From Nitrospiraceae bacterium (GTDB lineage Bacteria > Nitrospirota > Nitrospiria > Nitrospirales > UBA8639), in the NCBI GenBank assembly GCA_020632635.1, contig JACKFE010000003.1:310001-374000 (forward strand): a stretch of 64,000 nt of DNA, written 5' to 3'. Numbering within the stretch: position 1 is the first letter of the stretch; every line of letters begins with the position of its first letter. Below, piece by piece: positions 8,990 through 17,230 of this stretch. The notes under the pieces were generated by a model. That model was not told the DNA's origin, searched no databases, and was given only the letters and a program-made list of their open reading frames with translations. Made by a program: the position numbers and the translations under genes.

Positions 8990-9254
8990 AATCTTATCTC
9001 TCAAATACACCACAATTGAGCTGCATTGGATAATCTGTATGCAGCAATAGCCGTACCAAAATACCTCCCGACCAAAAACCACACATTTTTTCATAAGAAG
9101 CCCCATTACCTGCCATTCTAGAACTCTCCAATGAAAATCCGAGATCCATCTTGTCCTGAAGAGTCAAAGTATTGACGATTGACAGGGAAGATCTGAGGCC
9201 AAATCTGACGAGGATTGATAACGAGGAAGAAAATAAAGGTTAAATTAGTTTTAT

Positions 9255-9572
9255 TTAGATCGTATGCAAGTGATGAACAGATTCACATACATTCTCAATT
9301 CCATACTGTCGCGACATACCCGCCAACCTTCGTCGTTGATCTTGAACTTCAAGAATTTGTTGGCGAAGAGCACTTTGTACACACTTCACTTGCCTAATCA
9401 TCCATTGATCCCATTTCATCAGTTGCGTAGCCATTTGAGGCGAGACTTGGGCGAATTCGTCATCTTGTACTCGTTTGGCATAATACGTAATCACTTGATC
9501 CCATCGTCCTTGCCTGGCCGCCTGCAAAGCCTCTTGCGTCAATCGTTCAAGACGCTGATCTACGGTAGTCAT
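9255..9572 (-). CDS. fliT: FliT-like flagellar export chaperone
   Basis: A 105-residue, all-helical, charged protein in the position that FliT takes after FliS in many flagellar operons. FliT chaperones the cap protein FliD and feeds it to the export gate. Sequence conservation in this family is low, so the call rests on size, helical pattern (TQEALQAARQGRWDQVITYY, QMATQLMKWDQWMIRQVKCV) and gene order fliD-fliS-fliT. It starts 15 bp after fliS. Its opening part (GRWDQ) resembles a stretch of the small plus-strand protein at 56780-57049 (GRWDEAWKQL). Confidence 0.65.
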   Translation of the reverse strand: MTTVDQRLERLTQEALQAARQGRWDQVITYYAKRVQDDEFAQVSPQMATQLMKWDQWMIRQVKCVQSALRQQILEVQDQRRRLAGMSRQYGIENVCESVHHLHTI

Positions 9573-9587
9573 GAGCCTTAATTCTTT

Positions 9588-9980
9588 CTACATTCCGACG
9601 GCCTGAGGTTTATTGGCCTGAACGGCTAACTCCTGCCAAGCTTCCCGAATCACCCCTAAACAACGAATCGGGCCATCCAATCGCTCTGGCTTATTCAGCA
9701 AATTGGCCTGAGTCAATTCATGTATCACATATTCATACACTCGACGAAGATCTTTGGCTACGACACCACCTTGCTCCATATTTAATGTGGCGGACAATTC
9801 ACTGACCACACGGAGAGCACGCCCTAAAAATCTTGCCTTATCTTCACGATGATTCTTTCGCATGCCCTCCTGGGCCAGTTTCATGGCCTGAATGGTGCCA
9901 TCATAGAGTAAAACAACTACCTGAACAGGTGAGGCGGTTTGAACTTGGGTCGTCGCATAGGCCCTGGCTCCTAACATCAT
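9588..9980 (-). CDS. fliS: Flagellin chaperone FliS
   Basis: FliS binds the disordered C-terminus of newly made flagellin, stops it polymerising in the cytoplasm and delivers it to the export apparatus. The 130-residue product has the family hallmarks: an N-terminal AYATTQVQTASPVQVVVLLYDG, the helix AMKLAQEGMRKNHREDKARF, and the four-helix-bundle region ALRVVSELSATLNMEQGGVV followed by LRRVYEYVIHELTQANL. It sits 24 bp after fliD and 15 bp before fliT in the late flagellar operon. In systems with FliW and CsrA, FliS also helps tie flagellin secretion to flagellin synthesis. Confidence 0.95.
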   Translation of the reverse strand: MMLGARAYATTQVQTASPVQVVVLLYDGTIQAMKLAQEGMRKNHREDKARFLGRALRVVSELSATLNMEQGGVVAKDLRRVYEYVIHELTQANLLNKPERLDGPIRCLGVIREAWQELAVQANKPQAVGM

Positions 9981-10004
9981 AGGGAAATCCTCTAGGGTGA
10001 AAAT

Positions 10005-11414
10005 TTATTGCCCCAAACGGGCATTAAGGGTGTCTTGTTGGCTTTGCAAACTCGCCAACAGTCCATCTAGATTGGCAAATTTGATTCGGAGTAATTCCTC
10101 AAATTTGACTAATTGAGTTTCTTTACGGTCGATTTGAGATGAAAAATTAGCAATGGCACTATTCAATCCTTCTTGTCGAAGGGTGAAAGCCCCAGTCTCC
10201 ACATCGTTCAAATTATCCACAGCATCAATAAGCAATTCGGCAATTCCGTTAGTTCCTGTGGTGGTATTGGCAATAAATAAATCCCTCACTGCGGAATAAT
10301 TCTCACTCAAGGCTTGATCCAATGTGGTTTCATTAAGCTTAATCGTCCCATCGGTTGTTTGAGTTTCAAATCCAATCTGGGATGCTGAGGTTAGAGTCGT
10401 TAATCCACTAATTTCTGAAAAAATGGCTCCCCTCAGACTACTGACAACCGACCGAGGTAGGGATTCTCCTACAAAAATGCCTCGCTCCTTTGTTTGTGGA
10501 TCATAATTCGTTCGTTCATTAATAAAGGAAATCACATCATTATAGGATTTGACAAAACTAGAAATACTCTCTTTCACTGCCTCATTATCCTGAGAAACCG
10601 TAATGCTGACAGGGTTTAAAGTATCTTCACCTTCTAAGTTTAGCGTCACTCCGGCGATCACATCCGTCAGAGTATTTGTGGATCGATTAATGGTTATGGC
10701 CTGAGTCCCGGCCCCCACATCCGTTACGCCCAACTCAACTTCGGAATCCAAGGCCGCCTGAAAAGTATCCACTCCACTTCCGACGGTATTCAAATCCGTA
10801 TCATCAGCAGTAATCGAGATGGCGTAATCGGCCCCCGTGTTATTCGAAGATAAAACCAATCGATATTGCGGCGAGACTTCAGTTCCGGTGTTCAACAAGG
10901 AAGCACCAACTCCCGCCCCTAAGTCATTAATTGCATCTTTTAAATCTTCCAGGGTACTTGTGGCACTTAAATTGACGGTTTGTACTGAACCACTTCCCAC
11001 TTGAAAAGAAAAAGTTCCTGATGCGCCACTGACAATGTCGGTATCAATGGAGGATACGGCCGTCCCAGATTTGGATGTGATTTGATGGGAGGAGGCTAAT
11101 TGATTTACTCTTACCGTATAAGTACCTTGAGCCGCCCCTGAAGAGGCCGTGGCGGACAGAAGAGTCTTAGTACTTCCCGACGTCACATTTACCTGAGTCT
11201 TATCAAAACTCAATTTCGTACGCAGGGAACTGGCTGACGCTTGAAGACTGCTCAAACGTGCCCCCAACAATCCAATATCAGTCAGTTTGGATTGCTCGGT
11301 TAATTTCCGCTGTGTCAATCGGTCAATTGGTTGACGCTGAACTTGTACAAGTAAATCGACCACCTGGCCAAAGTCGATACCATTTCCAAGTCCACCAAAA
11401 CTAATACTGGGCAT
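10005..11414 (-). CDS. fliD: Flagellar filament cap protein FliD
   Basis: FliD (HAP2) forms the pentameric cap at the filament tip and guides flagellin insertion. The 469-residue protein begins MPSISFGGLGNGIDFGQVVD, as FliD proteins do, followed by LLVQVQRQPIDRLTQRK. The Ser/Thr-rich central region carries the FliD N and C domains, including YTVRVNQLASSHQITSKSG. The C-terminal coiled-coil pair ends with QIDRKETQLVKFEELLRIKF and a short ARLGQ tail. It lies between flaG and fliS. The gap to flaG is 90 bp and shows no sigma-28 motif, so it is probably read through from fliC or flaG. Confidence 0.95.
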   Translation of the reverse strand: MPSISFGGLGNGIDFGQVVDLLVQVQRQPIDRLTQRKLTEQSKLTDIGLLGARLSSLQASASSLRTKLSFDKTQVNVTSGSTKTLLSATASSGAAQGTYTVRVNQLASSHQITSKSGTAVSSIDTDIVSGASGTFSFQVGSGSVQTVNLSATSTLEDLKDAINDLGAGVGASLLNTGTEVSPQYRLVLSSNNTGADYAISITADDTDLNTVGSGVDTFQAALDSEVELGVTDVGAGTQAITINRSTNTLTDVIAGVTLNLEGEDTLNPVSITVSQDNEAVKESISSFVKSYNDVISFINERTNYDPQTKERGIFVGESLPRSVVSSLRGAIFSEISGLTTLTSASQIGFETQTTDGTIKLNETTLDQALSENYSAVRDLFIANTTTGTNGIAELLIDAVDNLNDVETGAFTLRQEGLNSAIANFSSQIDRKETQLVKFEELLRIKFANLDGLLASLQSQQDTLNARLGQ

Positions 11415-11499
11415 AATCAGGACCGCTGAAGTTCATTATTATAACTACTTAAACAATATTTCGAGATACCCTCACCCATTTTCAAATCGACTTCGAAAA

Positions 11500-11904
11500 C
11501 TACGCTTTTTCCTCCACAAACAAGCCAGAATGATCAGTAAGAAATCGCTTTAATTCCAGCAAATCTTCAGGAGGAAATTGTTTTTTCAGGTCACCAGTCT
11601 CTTGATCCAATACTCGAACGATAACTGTATTAAGCTCCGTATCCAAGGACAATTCAACTCGAGGATCAAGTTCTTTTAAGGACTCCCGGACATCCGCAAG
11701 AAGTTTATTAATTTTTTCGGGATCCTGAAGTGATGACTTAAGGGGTTTTTGCGTAGTCTCGACTTCCTCATTCTTCTTTCCAATTGCAATATTCGAACGA
11801 GAAGAGGGAATTGAAGGAGGCAGGGAATTTGAACGAGAACGCAATCCTTGTTCTGCATTCATCAAATCAGTAACTGAGGGATTGGTCGGTACCGATTGAA
11901 TCAT
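11500..11904 (-). CDS. flaG: FlaG family protein
   Basis: FlaG proteins affect filament length and export of filament parts; their mechanism is poorly known. The 134-residue product has an N-terminal variable, Ser-rich, basic half and the conserved C-terminal FlaG core: KINKLLADVRESLKELDPRV, then VELSLDTELNTVIVRVLDQE, then LKKQFPPEDLLELKRFL. It follows fliC by 76 bp, with a strong hairpin in between, and precedes fliD, the usual fliC-flaG-fliD order. Confidence 0.92.
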   Translation of the reverse strand: MIQSVPTNPSVTDLMNAEQGLRSRSNSLPPSIPSSRSNIAIGKKNEEVETTQKPLKSSLQDPEKINKLLADVRESLKELDPRVELSLDTELNTVIVRVLDQETGDLKKQFPPEDLLELKRFLTDHSGLFVEEKA

Positions 11905-11930
11905 GACGTTAAATACCTCATTGCCTCAGG

Positions 11931-11964
11931 GAATCGAGGTCGGATTCTATTCCGACCCCGATTC
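11931..11964 (-). terminator. Stable hairpin just downstream of fliC
   Basis: Two 14-nt arms (11931-11944 and 11951-11964) flank a 6-nt loop. Read as minus-strand RNA the only mismatch becomes a G-U pair, so the 14-bp stem is unbroken. It starts 17 nt after the fliC stop. No run of U follows, so it is not a standard intrinsic terminator; it may protect the 3' end of a processed fliC mRNA or cause partial termination before flaG. Confidence 0.55.
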
Positions 11965-11980
11965 ACTAGGACTTTCAGGG

Positions 11981-12808
11981 TTACTGCAGCAAGGAAAGAG
12001 CTTGCTGTGGTAACGTGTTGGCCTGCGCCAAGATTGACGTACCCGCGCTCACCAAAATTTGGTTTCGCACAAATTTTGCGGTTTCAAATGCAATATCAGC
12101 ATCTCGAATTCGTGATTCAGCTGCGGTTACGTTTTCACCGGCAACTTGCAGATTTTGCACAGCGGCATCCAACCGATTTTGTAATGACCCAATATTCGCT
12201 CGAGCGCTCGCCACTGAGCTGATGGCACTATCAATATTGGACAACGCACTCACCGCATTCGCGGAAGTCGAAACGTTCACGCTGCTTAATGTGAGCTGGT
12301 TCGTATTCAAATCATTTAAGGAAAGGGTCAGCGTATCATTCGATGAACTCCGGAACCCAATCTGAATGGACAGCGAATCATTGCCTGTGCCACTCAAAAG
12401 TTTGACATTGTTAAATTCGGTCACGGCCGATATCCGATCAATTTCCGACCGAAGAGCCACAAACTCCTGATCCAGGAAGGATCGTTCGTTTGACCCAAGA
12501 ATTCCGCTGGCTGATTGCTCTGCCAATTCCCGCATCCGCGCCAGCAAATTGCCAATCCCTTCAGCGCCACCGTCTGCAATTTGCAACAAACTGATACCAT
12601 CGTTGGCATTTCGGACAGCCTGATTAATACTGCGGATCTGAGCACGTAAGGTTTCGGATATACCCAGTCCTGCAGCATCGTCAGCCGCACGAGTAATCCG
12701 CAATCCTGAGGAGAGACGGGCAACGGATCCCTCTAACTGAGAGGTTGACACTCCCAGGTTCCGTTGTGCATTGATGGAAGCAATGTTGTTGTTAACAATA
12801 AGCGCCAT
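11981..12808 (-). CDS. fliC: Flagellin
   Basis: Flagellin builds the flagellar filament. The 275-residue protein is a short flagellin made essentially of the D0/D1 core. Its N-terminus is INAQRNLGVSTSQLEGSVAR, followed by LSSGLRITRAADDAAGLGIS, and its C-terminus has SRIRDADIAFETAKFVRNQI then LAQANTLPQQALSLLQ. The middle (about 140-195) is rich in Ser, Thr and Asn, leaving many possible O-glycan sites. The ATG is preceded by AAGGAGGA, a very strong Shine-Dalgarno. It is the only flagellin in the window, has its own sigma-28 type promoter, and is preceded by a CsrA-like hairpin leader. The glycosyltransferase island lies directly upstream. Confidence 0.97.
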   Translation of the reverse strand: MALIVNNNIASINAQRNLGVSTSQLEGSVARLSSGLRITRAADDAAGLGISETLRAQIRSINQAVRNANDGISLLQIADGGAEGIGNLLARMRELAEQSASGILGSNERSFLDQEFVALRSEIDRISAVTEFNNVKLLSGTGNDSLSIQIGFRSSSNDTLTLSLNDLNTNQLTLSSVNVSTSANAVSALSNIDSAISSVASARANIGSLQNRLDAAVQNLQVAGENVTAAESRIRDADIAFETAKFVRNQILVSAGTSILAQANTLPQQALSLLQ

Positions 12809-12812
12809 AATT

Positions 12813-12854
12813 TCCTCCTTGATGGCATCGCCTTAAAGGGTCCATCCTTTAAGG
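12813..12854 (-). promoter_or_regulatory. Putative two-site CsrA target in the fliC leader
   Basis: On the minus-strand RNA a perfect 9-bp stem (12846-12854 with 12831-12839, CCTTAAAGG paired with CCTTTAAGG) presents the hexaloop AUGGAC, with GGA exposed. About 20 nt further on, the Shine-Dalgarno AAGGAGGA (12820-12813) holds a second and third GGA. A GGA-loop hairpin plus a GGA-containing ribosome site is the known layout of CsrA-repressed flagellin mRNA, as in the hag leader of Bacillus subtilis. csrA and fliW are at 40226-41082. Binding is inferred, not shown. Confidence 0.65.
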
Positions 12855-12926
12855 ATTGGTAAAGGTGATGTAGCCGAGAGGCCTCACAATCGTGAATTGA
12901 GATTCAGGACTTTCTTCTGATCCTTT

Positions 12927-12953
12927 TTATCGACCACCTAAGAGGAAACTTGA
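12927..12953 (-). promoter_or_regulatory. Sigma-28 (FliA) type promoter of fliC
   Basis: Read on the minus strand the site is TCAAGTTT, 11 bp, GTCGATAA, against the FliA consensus TAAAGTTT-N11-GCCGATAA. It gives 14 of 16 matches at the exact spacing. Transcription would start near 12920 and give a leader of about 110 nt that contains the CsrA-like hairpin. Confidence 0.8.
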
Positions 12954-13050
12954 GCAGAAGATTAGTGAATGTTTTATCGCTAACAGTGCATTAAATACCA
13001 TCACAGCACTAAGCTCCAAGAACACATAGGAACATCGCGGTATGGCATAA

Positions 13051-13596
13051 CTAGGAAATACTGATCGCTTCTTGGGATAACAGTGGAATAATTTCATATT
13101 CCAGAATATCTCCAATCCGAACCTGGTCTTGAGCTTTTCTGACCTTCATTAATTCTTCCACCCATCCCTTCAGAGCAACCATAGTACTGCCGGACATTCC
13201 CGTCTTGGCATGAAGATGGGCCCATTCCACATAATCAGCCATTTTCCCGAACCACCGGTCTAATGCCTGAAAAGAGGGTTGCCCCTTTCGAAAGCTCTCA
13301 ACCAAATCCTGAGCTTCCAGATTAACTTGATTAAGGAATTTTTTTGCTGTGCCCTCGGATCGCTGAATGATTGTTTCCAAACGTTCACTCAACGCCTGAA
13401 TTGGATCAAATAACTTGGCCGGTTGTGATAACGTCTGTGGAACCAATTCACGATCTGTCATCGTCCGATTGGCAGCAGTCAGTTTCGTCACTAAACAACC
13501 TTTGGCCTGAGCGCGATCACTTAGGTCAGCTAACACGTCCTCCAACCGCGCAGTATCTTCCATTTCCCACTTGTCATGATCGAGTTGTACTCGCAT
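13051..13596 (-). CDS. Hypothetical helical protein between the GT island and fliC
   Basis: A 181-residue protein I do not recognise. It is acidic to neutral, mostly helical, without signal peptide, membrane segment or Cys cluster. Visible stretches are TARLEDVLADLSDRAQAKGC, a coiled-coil-like QALSERLETIIQRSEGTAKK, and ALDRWFGKMADYVEWAHLHA. Its start lies inside the end of the GT9 gene upstream (23-bp overlap), so the two are translationally linked. The C-terminal part of that GT9 protein is also helical, and the two could work as a pair. The position directly before fliC suggests a part in flagellin handling or glycosylation, but no function is claimed. Confidence 0.7.
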   Translation of the reverse strand: MRVQLDHDKWEMEDTARLEDVLADLSDRAQAKGCLVTKLTAANRTMTDRELVPQTLSQPAKLFDPIQALSERLETIIQRSEGTAKKFLNQVNLEAQDLVESFRKGQPSFQALDRWFGKMADYVEWAHLHAKTGMSGSTMVALKGWVEELMKVRKAQDQVRIGDILEYEIIPLLSQEAISIS

Positions 13597-15232
13597 AGCA
13601 ATCTCCCCCTTTTTGCTGTTGCATGGTTTCCTGTATTCTTCTTCTCACATCCTGTACTCTTTTGCCTAACAAACGAAATGACTGAGCATGTTCGTCCGCC
13701 ATGCCTTCAAGCGTGGACATCTGTAAATTATGAGCATCCCGAAAAAATGCGGTGGCTAGAGGCCCAATCACCAGAGAGGAACGAGCCTCCGTCAAAAACG
13801 CTGCAGTTTGTCGATTCAACTTTATTTTCATTTCTTGTAAAGAGGAAACGGGAATCGGGCACTGCCGACACATGGCGGCCACCTGATCCGCCTGTCGGCA
13901 GAGGGAGTGAACCTGCTGCACCCATTGGGTCCACCGTAAATCCATATCCAGATGATCTGGGGGAATCAATGCATTCATGTCTATCCTGCTCGTCCTTCCG
14001 GTAAATTCCTCAAACCAGAATTTTCGCCAAAATTTGGCATACCATGCCACCTGAGTAGACTCGGCTCCCGCCCTGATGAGAAAACTCCCCCCTTGATCCT
14101 CATCCACACATCCTTCGTACACACGCATCCGTTGAGGAAAATTGGGAAAGGCCCCTTGATGCAGCACATACCGGCACAACTCGGCCACAGCTTGGGCGTC
14201 AATGTAATCTTTACAGGCATGATGAGGGCATACCATGTCGAACCCGCAAGGCCCACAGGAAATATCCGGTTGGATGACCCAATGACCAGGCCCAAAAGGG
14301 CCAGTTTCGCGGAAATCCACATGCCCTACTGATATATTGACCACCGGAGTCTCAACGCCAACAGCCATATGCATGGGACCTGTGTCATTCGTCACCATCA
14401 AATGGCAATGATTCAACAAGGCCAATAATTCGCCTACTGTCGTCTTGCCAAACGCTTCACACAATGGCCCCTTTCCCCCGGCTTGACGATAAGCCTGAAT
14501 CGCTTCCTGAATGGCCGGCTCTTCTTTTTTTGTACCAATCAACACAAAACCCGCAGGCAGAGCCGCTCCGAGAGCTGCCATCATGCGACCATAGGAGGCG
14601 GGACGCCACGCTTTCATTGGATCGCTTGCTCCGATTTGCACACCAATCCAAAAACGAGGGGTCCCCCAATCTTTCAAAAATTTTTCCGCCCATCCACCCA
14701 AATTGCCCGGAATGCGCAACCGAAGGGGGTGAAAGGTACCAGGACCGCTACCCCCAAGAGCGAATAAATCCACAATATTAAAACGATTCAAGTGGCGGTG
14801 TTGTTGGAAATCTAAAAAATATTGCATCCAGGGATTTTTCACAAGGAAATCGCCCCCGGACGTGGTCGTAATCCCACGGACATCAGGTCCACCCAAAAAA
14901 CCAGCCAAAAAAGCGCTCCGCCGGTTGAAGGTCAAATTAATCACCCGGTCATAGCCGACATGAAGCAAGGGCTTGGCCCACGAGGCTACATCCCGATAGA
15001 GCGATACCACATCCCGCACTTTGGCACGACTTTCATCCAATAATTGCTGAAAGTTGTAGGCCAACACCTGACGAATTCCGGGAATGAGGGCCGCAACACC
15101 GGCAAATTCCTTATCCACAATCAAATCAATACTCACGCCAGGCCATTCCTCTTCCAGACGCGCTAATAAAGGGGTCATCTGGAAAAGATCCCCCATCCGC
15201 GTAATGTTCAGGATGACAACTTGTTTGCCCAT
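13574..15232 (-). CDS. GT9 (heptosyltransferase-type) glycosyltransferase with C-terminal helical extension
   Basis: Family 9 glycosyltransferases (GT-B fold) usually transfer heptose from ADP-heptose to LPS core; related enzymes heptosylate proteins. This 552-residue protein starts with the GT9 signature VVILNITRMGDLFQMTPLLA. In the C-terminal Rossmann half it has FWIGVQIGASDPMKAWRP and LMVTNDTGPMHMAVG, the typical nucleotide-sugar site. A four-Cys group CGPCGFDMVCPHHAC follows, as in many GT9 proteins. About 190 extra residues after the GT-B core form a helical domain not seen in ordinary heptosyltransferases. It could be the acceptor-binding part, with flagellin as the proposed acceptor. 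The gene lies between the Maf/CgeB-type transferase and the 181-residue hypothetical protein, which it overlaps. Confidence 0.85.
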   Translation of the reverse strand: MGKQVVILNITRMGDLFQMTPLLARLEEEWPGVSIDLIVDKEFAGVAALIPGIRQVLAYNFQQLLDESRAKVRDVVSLYRDVASWAKPLLHVGYDRVINLTFNRRSAFLAGFLGGPDVRGITTTSGGDFLVKNPWMQYFLDFQQHRHLNRFNIVDLFALGGSGPGTFHPLRLRIPGNLGGWAEKFLKDWGTPRFWIGVQIGASDPMKAWRPASYGRMMAALGAALPAGFVLIGTKKEEPAIQEAIQAYRQAGGKGPLCEAFGKTTVGELLALLNHCHLMVTNDTGPMHMAVGVETPVVNISVGHVDFRETGPFGPGHWVIQPDISCGPCGFDMVCPHHACKDYIDAQAVAELCRYVLHQGAFPNFPQRMRVYEGCVDEDQGGSFLIRAGAESTQVAWYAKFWRKFWFEEFTGRTSRIDMNALIPPDHLDMDLRWTQWVQQVHSLCRQADQVAAMCRQCPIPVSSLQEMKIKLNRQTAAFLTEARSSLVIGPLATAFFRDAHNLQMSTLEGMADEHAQSFRLLGKRVQDVRRRIQETMQQQKGGDCYASTTRS

Positions 15233-15347
15233 ATCTATCTCAGCGGAGCCGATTTGTTAAAAAGAGAATGTTCGTGCGGGTTGAGTCCTGCACCACCCCG
15301 AGGGGACCCATCACCGACAATTTTCATCAAAATCGTCATGATCACCA

Positions 15348-17210
15348 TCACAGAAAATCCCGTTTTTCTTGACGATATTCATCCATCATGAGAATCAACA
15401 GCTCTTCCCGTTTCAGGATCGCTTCAGGACCTTTCTTTCGAATGGCGTTGGCCACATCCACAAGTTCGACTCTCTCCTGTGGAGGAAATTGTCGAAGCAA
15501 GGGTTCCAGCTCTGGGCAATCTCCACAGGCACCGACCAAAGATTGAACGTGTCGATCTCCCTGTAAAATTGAACCCAAGCGATCCGGACTGGCCACCCCC
15601 ATCTCGGCTAGAAGGGTCTGCATCCGATGCTCATACGTATGAGTTGCCAATACATGCAACCGAGATTGCTCCGCCATGCTCGCCCGTTGTTCCGGTTCCC
15701 GGTAAAATTTTCTCACCGTGGCAACCAAATCCTCCGGCCTAGAGAATACCCCCATCATTGTGTTGTCAAACAATTCAGGCAGCAGGGTCCGTGTATCAAT
15801 AACTTGAAAGGCCCCACAACAGGCCAACTCAAAAGTCCGCGGATTCACTCCGTCCCCATGAGGATCAAGGCCCTCTCCGGCAAACGAATGCAGATTGACA
15901 TTCACTGCCGTCGCATTAAAAATTTTGACGGCAGTGGCCGAGTCAATTCTGGCTCCACCTCGTTGCAGCACGGACGAAAGGAGACCTGGTTCCTCCCACT
16001 CATTTCCCCATAATTTAAAGGACCATTCTTGTCCAACCAGACTTGGCAAGAGCCGTCGTCGATTCAAATACCCGGCTCCCAAAAATGAGACATCCGCACC
16101 AAGCTCCTCCCGCTCTTTTGCTGAAAGAGCCACGGGATGATGAATTGAGGGGTCTGCCGCCAAAGGTAGATAGGAGACATGAGGCGCACCAGCACGGATT
16201 AAGGCTTCCCGACATGCCTCCTGTTGCATAACGAACCAAAAATCGTAACCTGCCGCCATTTGTTGCCAATAGGTCAAATGCCGAAAATTTTCGACAAACC
16301 ACATGGCGGTAGGAATTTTTTTTCGCCGAAGTTGTTCTAAGACCGGCATGGATAAGGGCGCTTGAGCCAAGGCCAGGACAAGGTCAGGTGGTTCCTCGGC
16401 GATATGAGCCAGACTGATGACTCCCAACGTTTCACTAAATTTTTGTTGAACCGTCAACCGCAACCGAGCATCACGAATACGATCCAGCTGATGATACCCG
16501 GGCCCATAAAGACTATGATCCACCCAGCTCACTCGATGCCCCAAGGCCTCCAAGGCCCGCACAGCATAACCCGCAATGGGCAGGGAACCACCATAGATGG
16601 GGCCGATGACCATCACATGAAGCCTTCCCTGTGCCTGCCTAGCCAGCTCATCTCGAAGAACCCGCCTGACCGTTTGATAAAATTCACTATGCAGGGATGC
16701 AGCAGGTTCATAACTCATGATGCGCATGCGCTTGGGGATCTGGGAAATTTTCCTCACCGTTTCAGTTGGTGTTCCATACACCCACTGAATCCGTTCTCCC
16801 CATCCCGAGAGAGTCCGGCTCATAAGACCATCTCGGAGTTCATTCAAATCCGCCACGACCACGAAGATAGGCTGATCGGGAGGAAGGAGACGACACAAGG
16901 CTTCAACGTGATAGAGCAAACCCACCCCAAAAATAAGAAGCGCCTCTCCCACCTGACATTCTTTTTGCTGCTGCATAGCCCACCGCTCAGCTTCCCTCTC
17001 CGGGTCATAGGCACTGTGAATCCATTGGTGGTGGCGTTTCGCCGTCGGGACGCCAGATTTGGCATCCTGAATTGAGAGAAAACCCCCAGGGGCTGACTCT
17101 AAACCATGAGTAAGATCCGGGACTGACGACCGGAGCTGAATGAGATTGTGGTGAAAAATATTCATATACAACTCAGTTAGATCAACGATCCTGAAATTTA
17201 CAGGCCACAT
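15348..17210 (-). CDS. Maf-like N-domain fused to CgeB-type glycosyltransferase
   Basis: A 620-residue putative flagellin glycosyltransferase. The first 180 residues recall Maf (motility-associated factor) proteins: HSAYDPEREAERWAMQQ, then the glycine-rich segment LLIFGVGLLYHVEALCRLLP. From about 200 the protein has the CgeB/DUF3880 GT-B layout: LHVMVIGPIYGGSLPIAGYA, PTAMWFVENFRHLTYWQQMA, FLGAGYLNRRRLLPSL, and a C-terminal donor site with VNPRTFELACCGAFQVIDTR. The start is uncertain: ATG 17210 is the longest and ATG 17165 is equally possible; neither has a clear Shine-Dalgarno. It lies 20 bp after the GT9 gene upstream. Maf proteins add nonulosonic acids in other bacteria, but no such pathway is seen in this window. 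Confidence 0.75.
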   Translation of the reverse strand: MWPVNFRIVDLTELYMNIFHHNLIQLRSSVPDLTHGLESAPGGFLSIQDAKSGVPTAKRHHQWIHSAYDPEREAERWAMQQQKECQVGEALLIFGVGLLYHVEALCRLLPPDQPIFVVVADLNELRDGLMSRTLSGWGERIQWVYGTPTETVRKISQIPKRMRIMSYEPAASLHSEFYQTVRRVLRDELARQAQGRLHVMVIGPIYGGSLPIAGYAVRALEALGHRVSWVDHSLYGPGYHQLDRIRDARLRLTVQQKFSETLGVISLAHIAEEPPDLVLALAQAPLSMPVLEQLRRKKIPTAMWFVENFRHLTYWQQMAAGYDFWFVMQQEACREALIRAGAPHVSYLPLAADPSIHHPVALSAKEREELGADVSFLGAGYLNRRRLLPSLVGQEWSFKLWGNEWEEPGLLSSVLQRGGARIDSATAVKIFNATAVNVNLHSFAGEGLDPHGDGVNPRTFELACCGAFQVIDTRTLLPELFDNTMMGVFSRPEDLVATVRKFYREPEQRASMAEQSRLHVLATHTYEHRMQTLLAEMGVASPDRLGSILQGDRHVQSLVGACGDCPELEPLLRQFPPQERVELVDVANAIRKKGPEAILKREELLILMMDEYRQEKRDFL

Positions 17211-17230
17211 TCATGACGCAGGCACCACCA

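Noticed and set aside
8402..9050. Two overlapping plus-strand frames (166 and 161 codons)
   Set aside because: They are antisense to the PilZ and DHp-like genes, which have recognisable domains.
11931..11964. Intrinsic terminator of fliC
   Set aside because: The stem is strong but no U-run follows on the minus-strand RNA; kept only as a hairpin of uncertain role.
16362..17075. 237-codon plus-strand open frame
   Set aside because: It is antisense to the Maf/CgeB-type transferase and shows no protein-like motifs.
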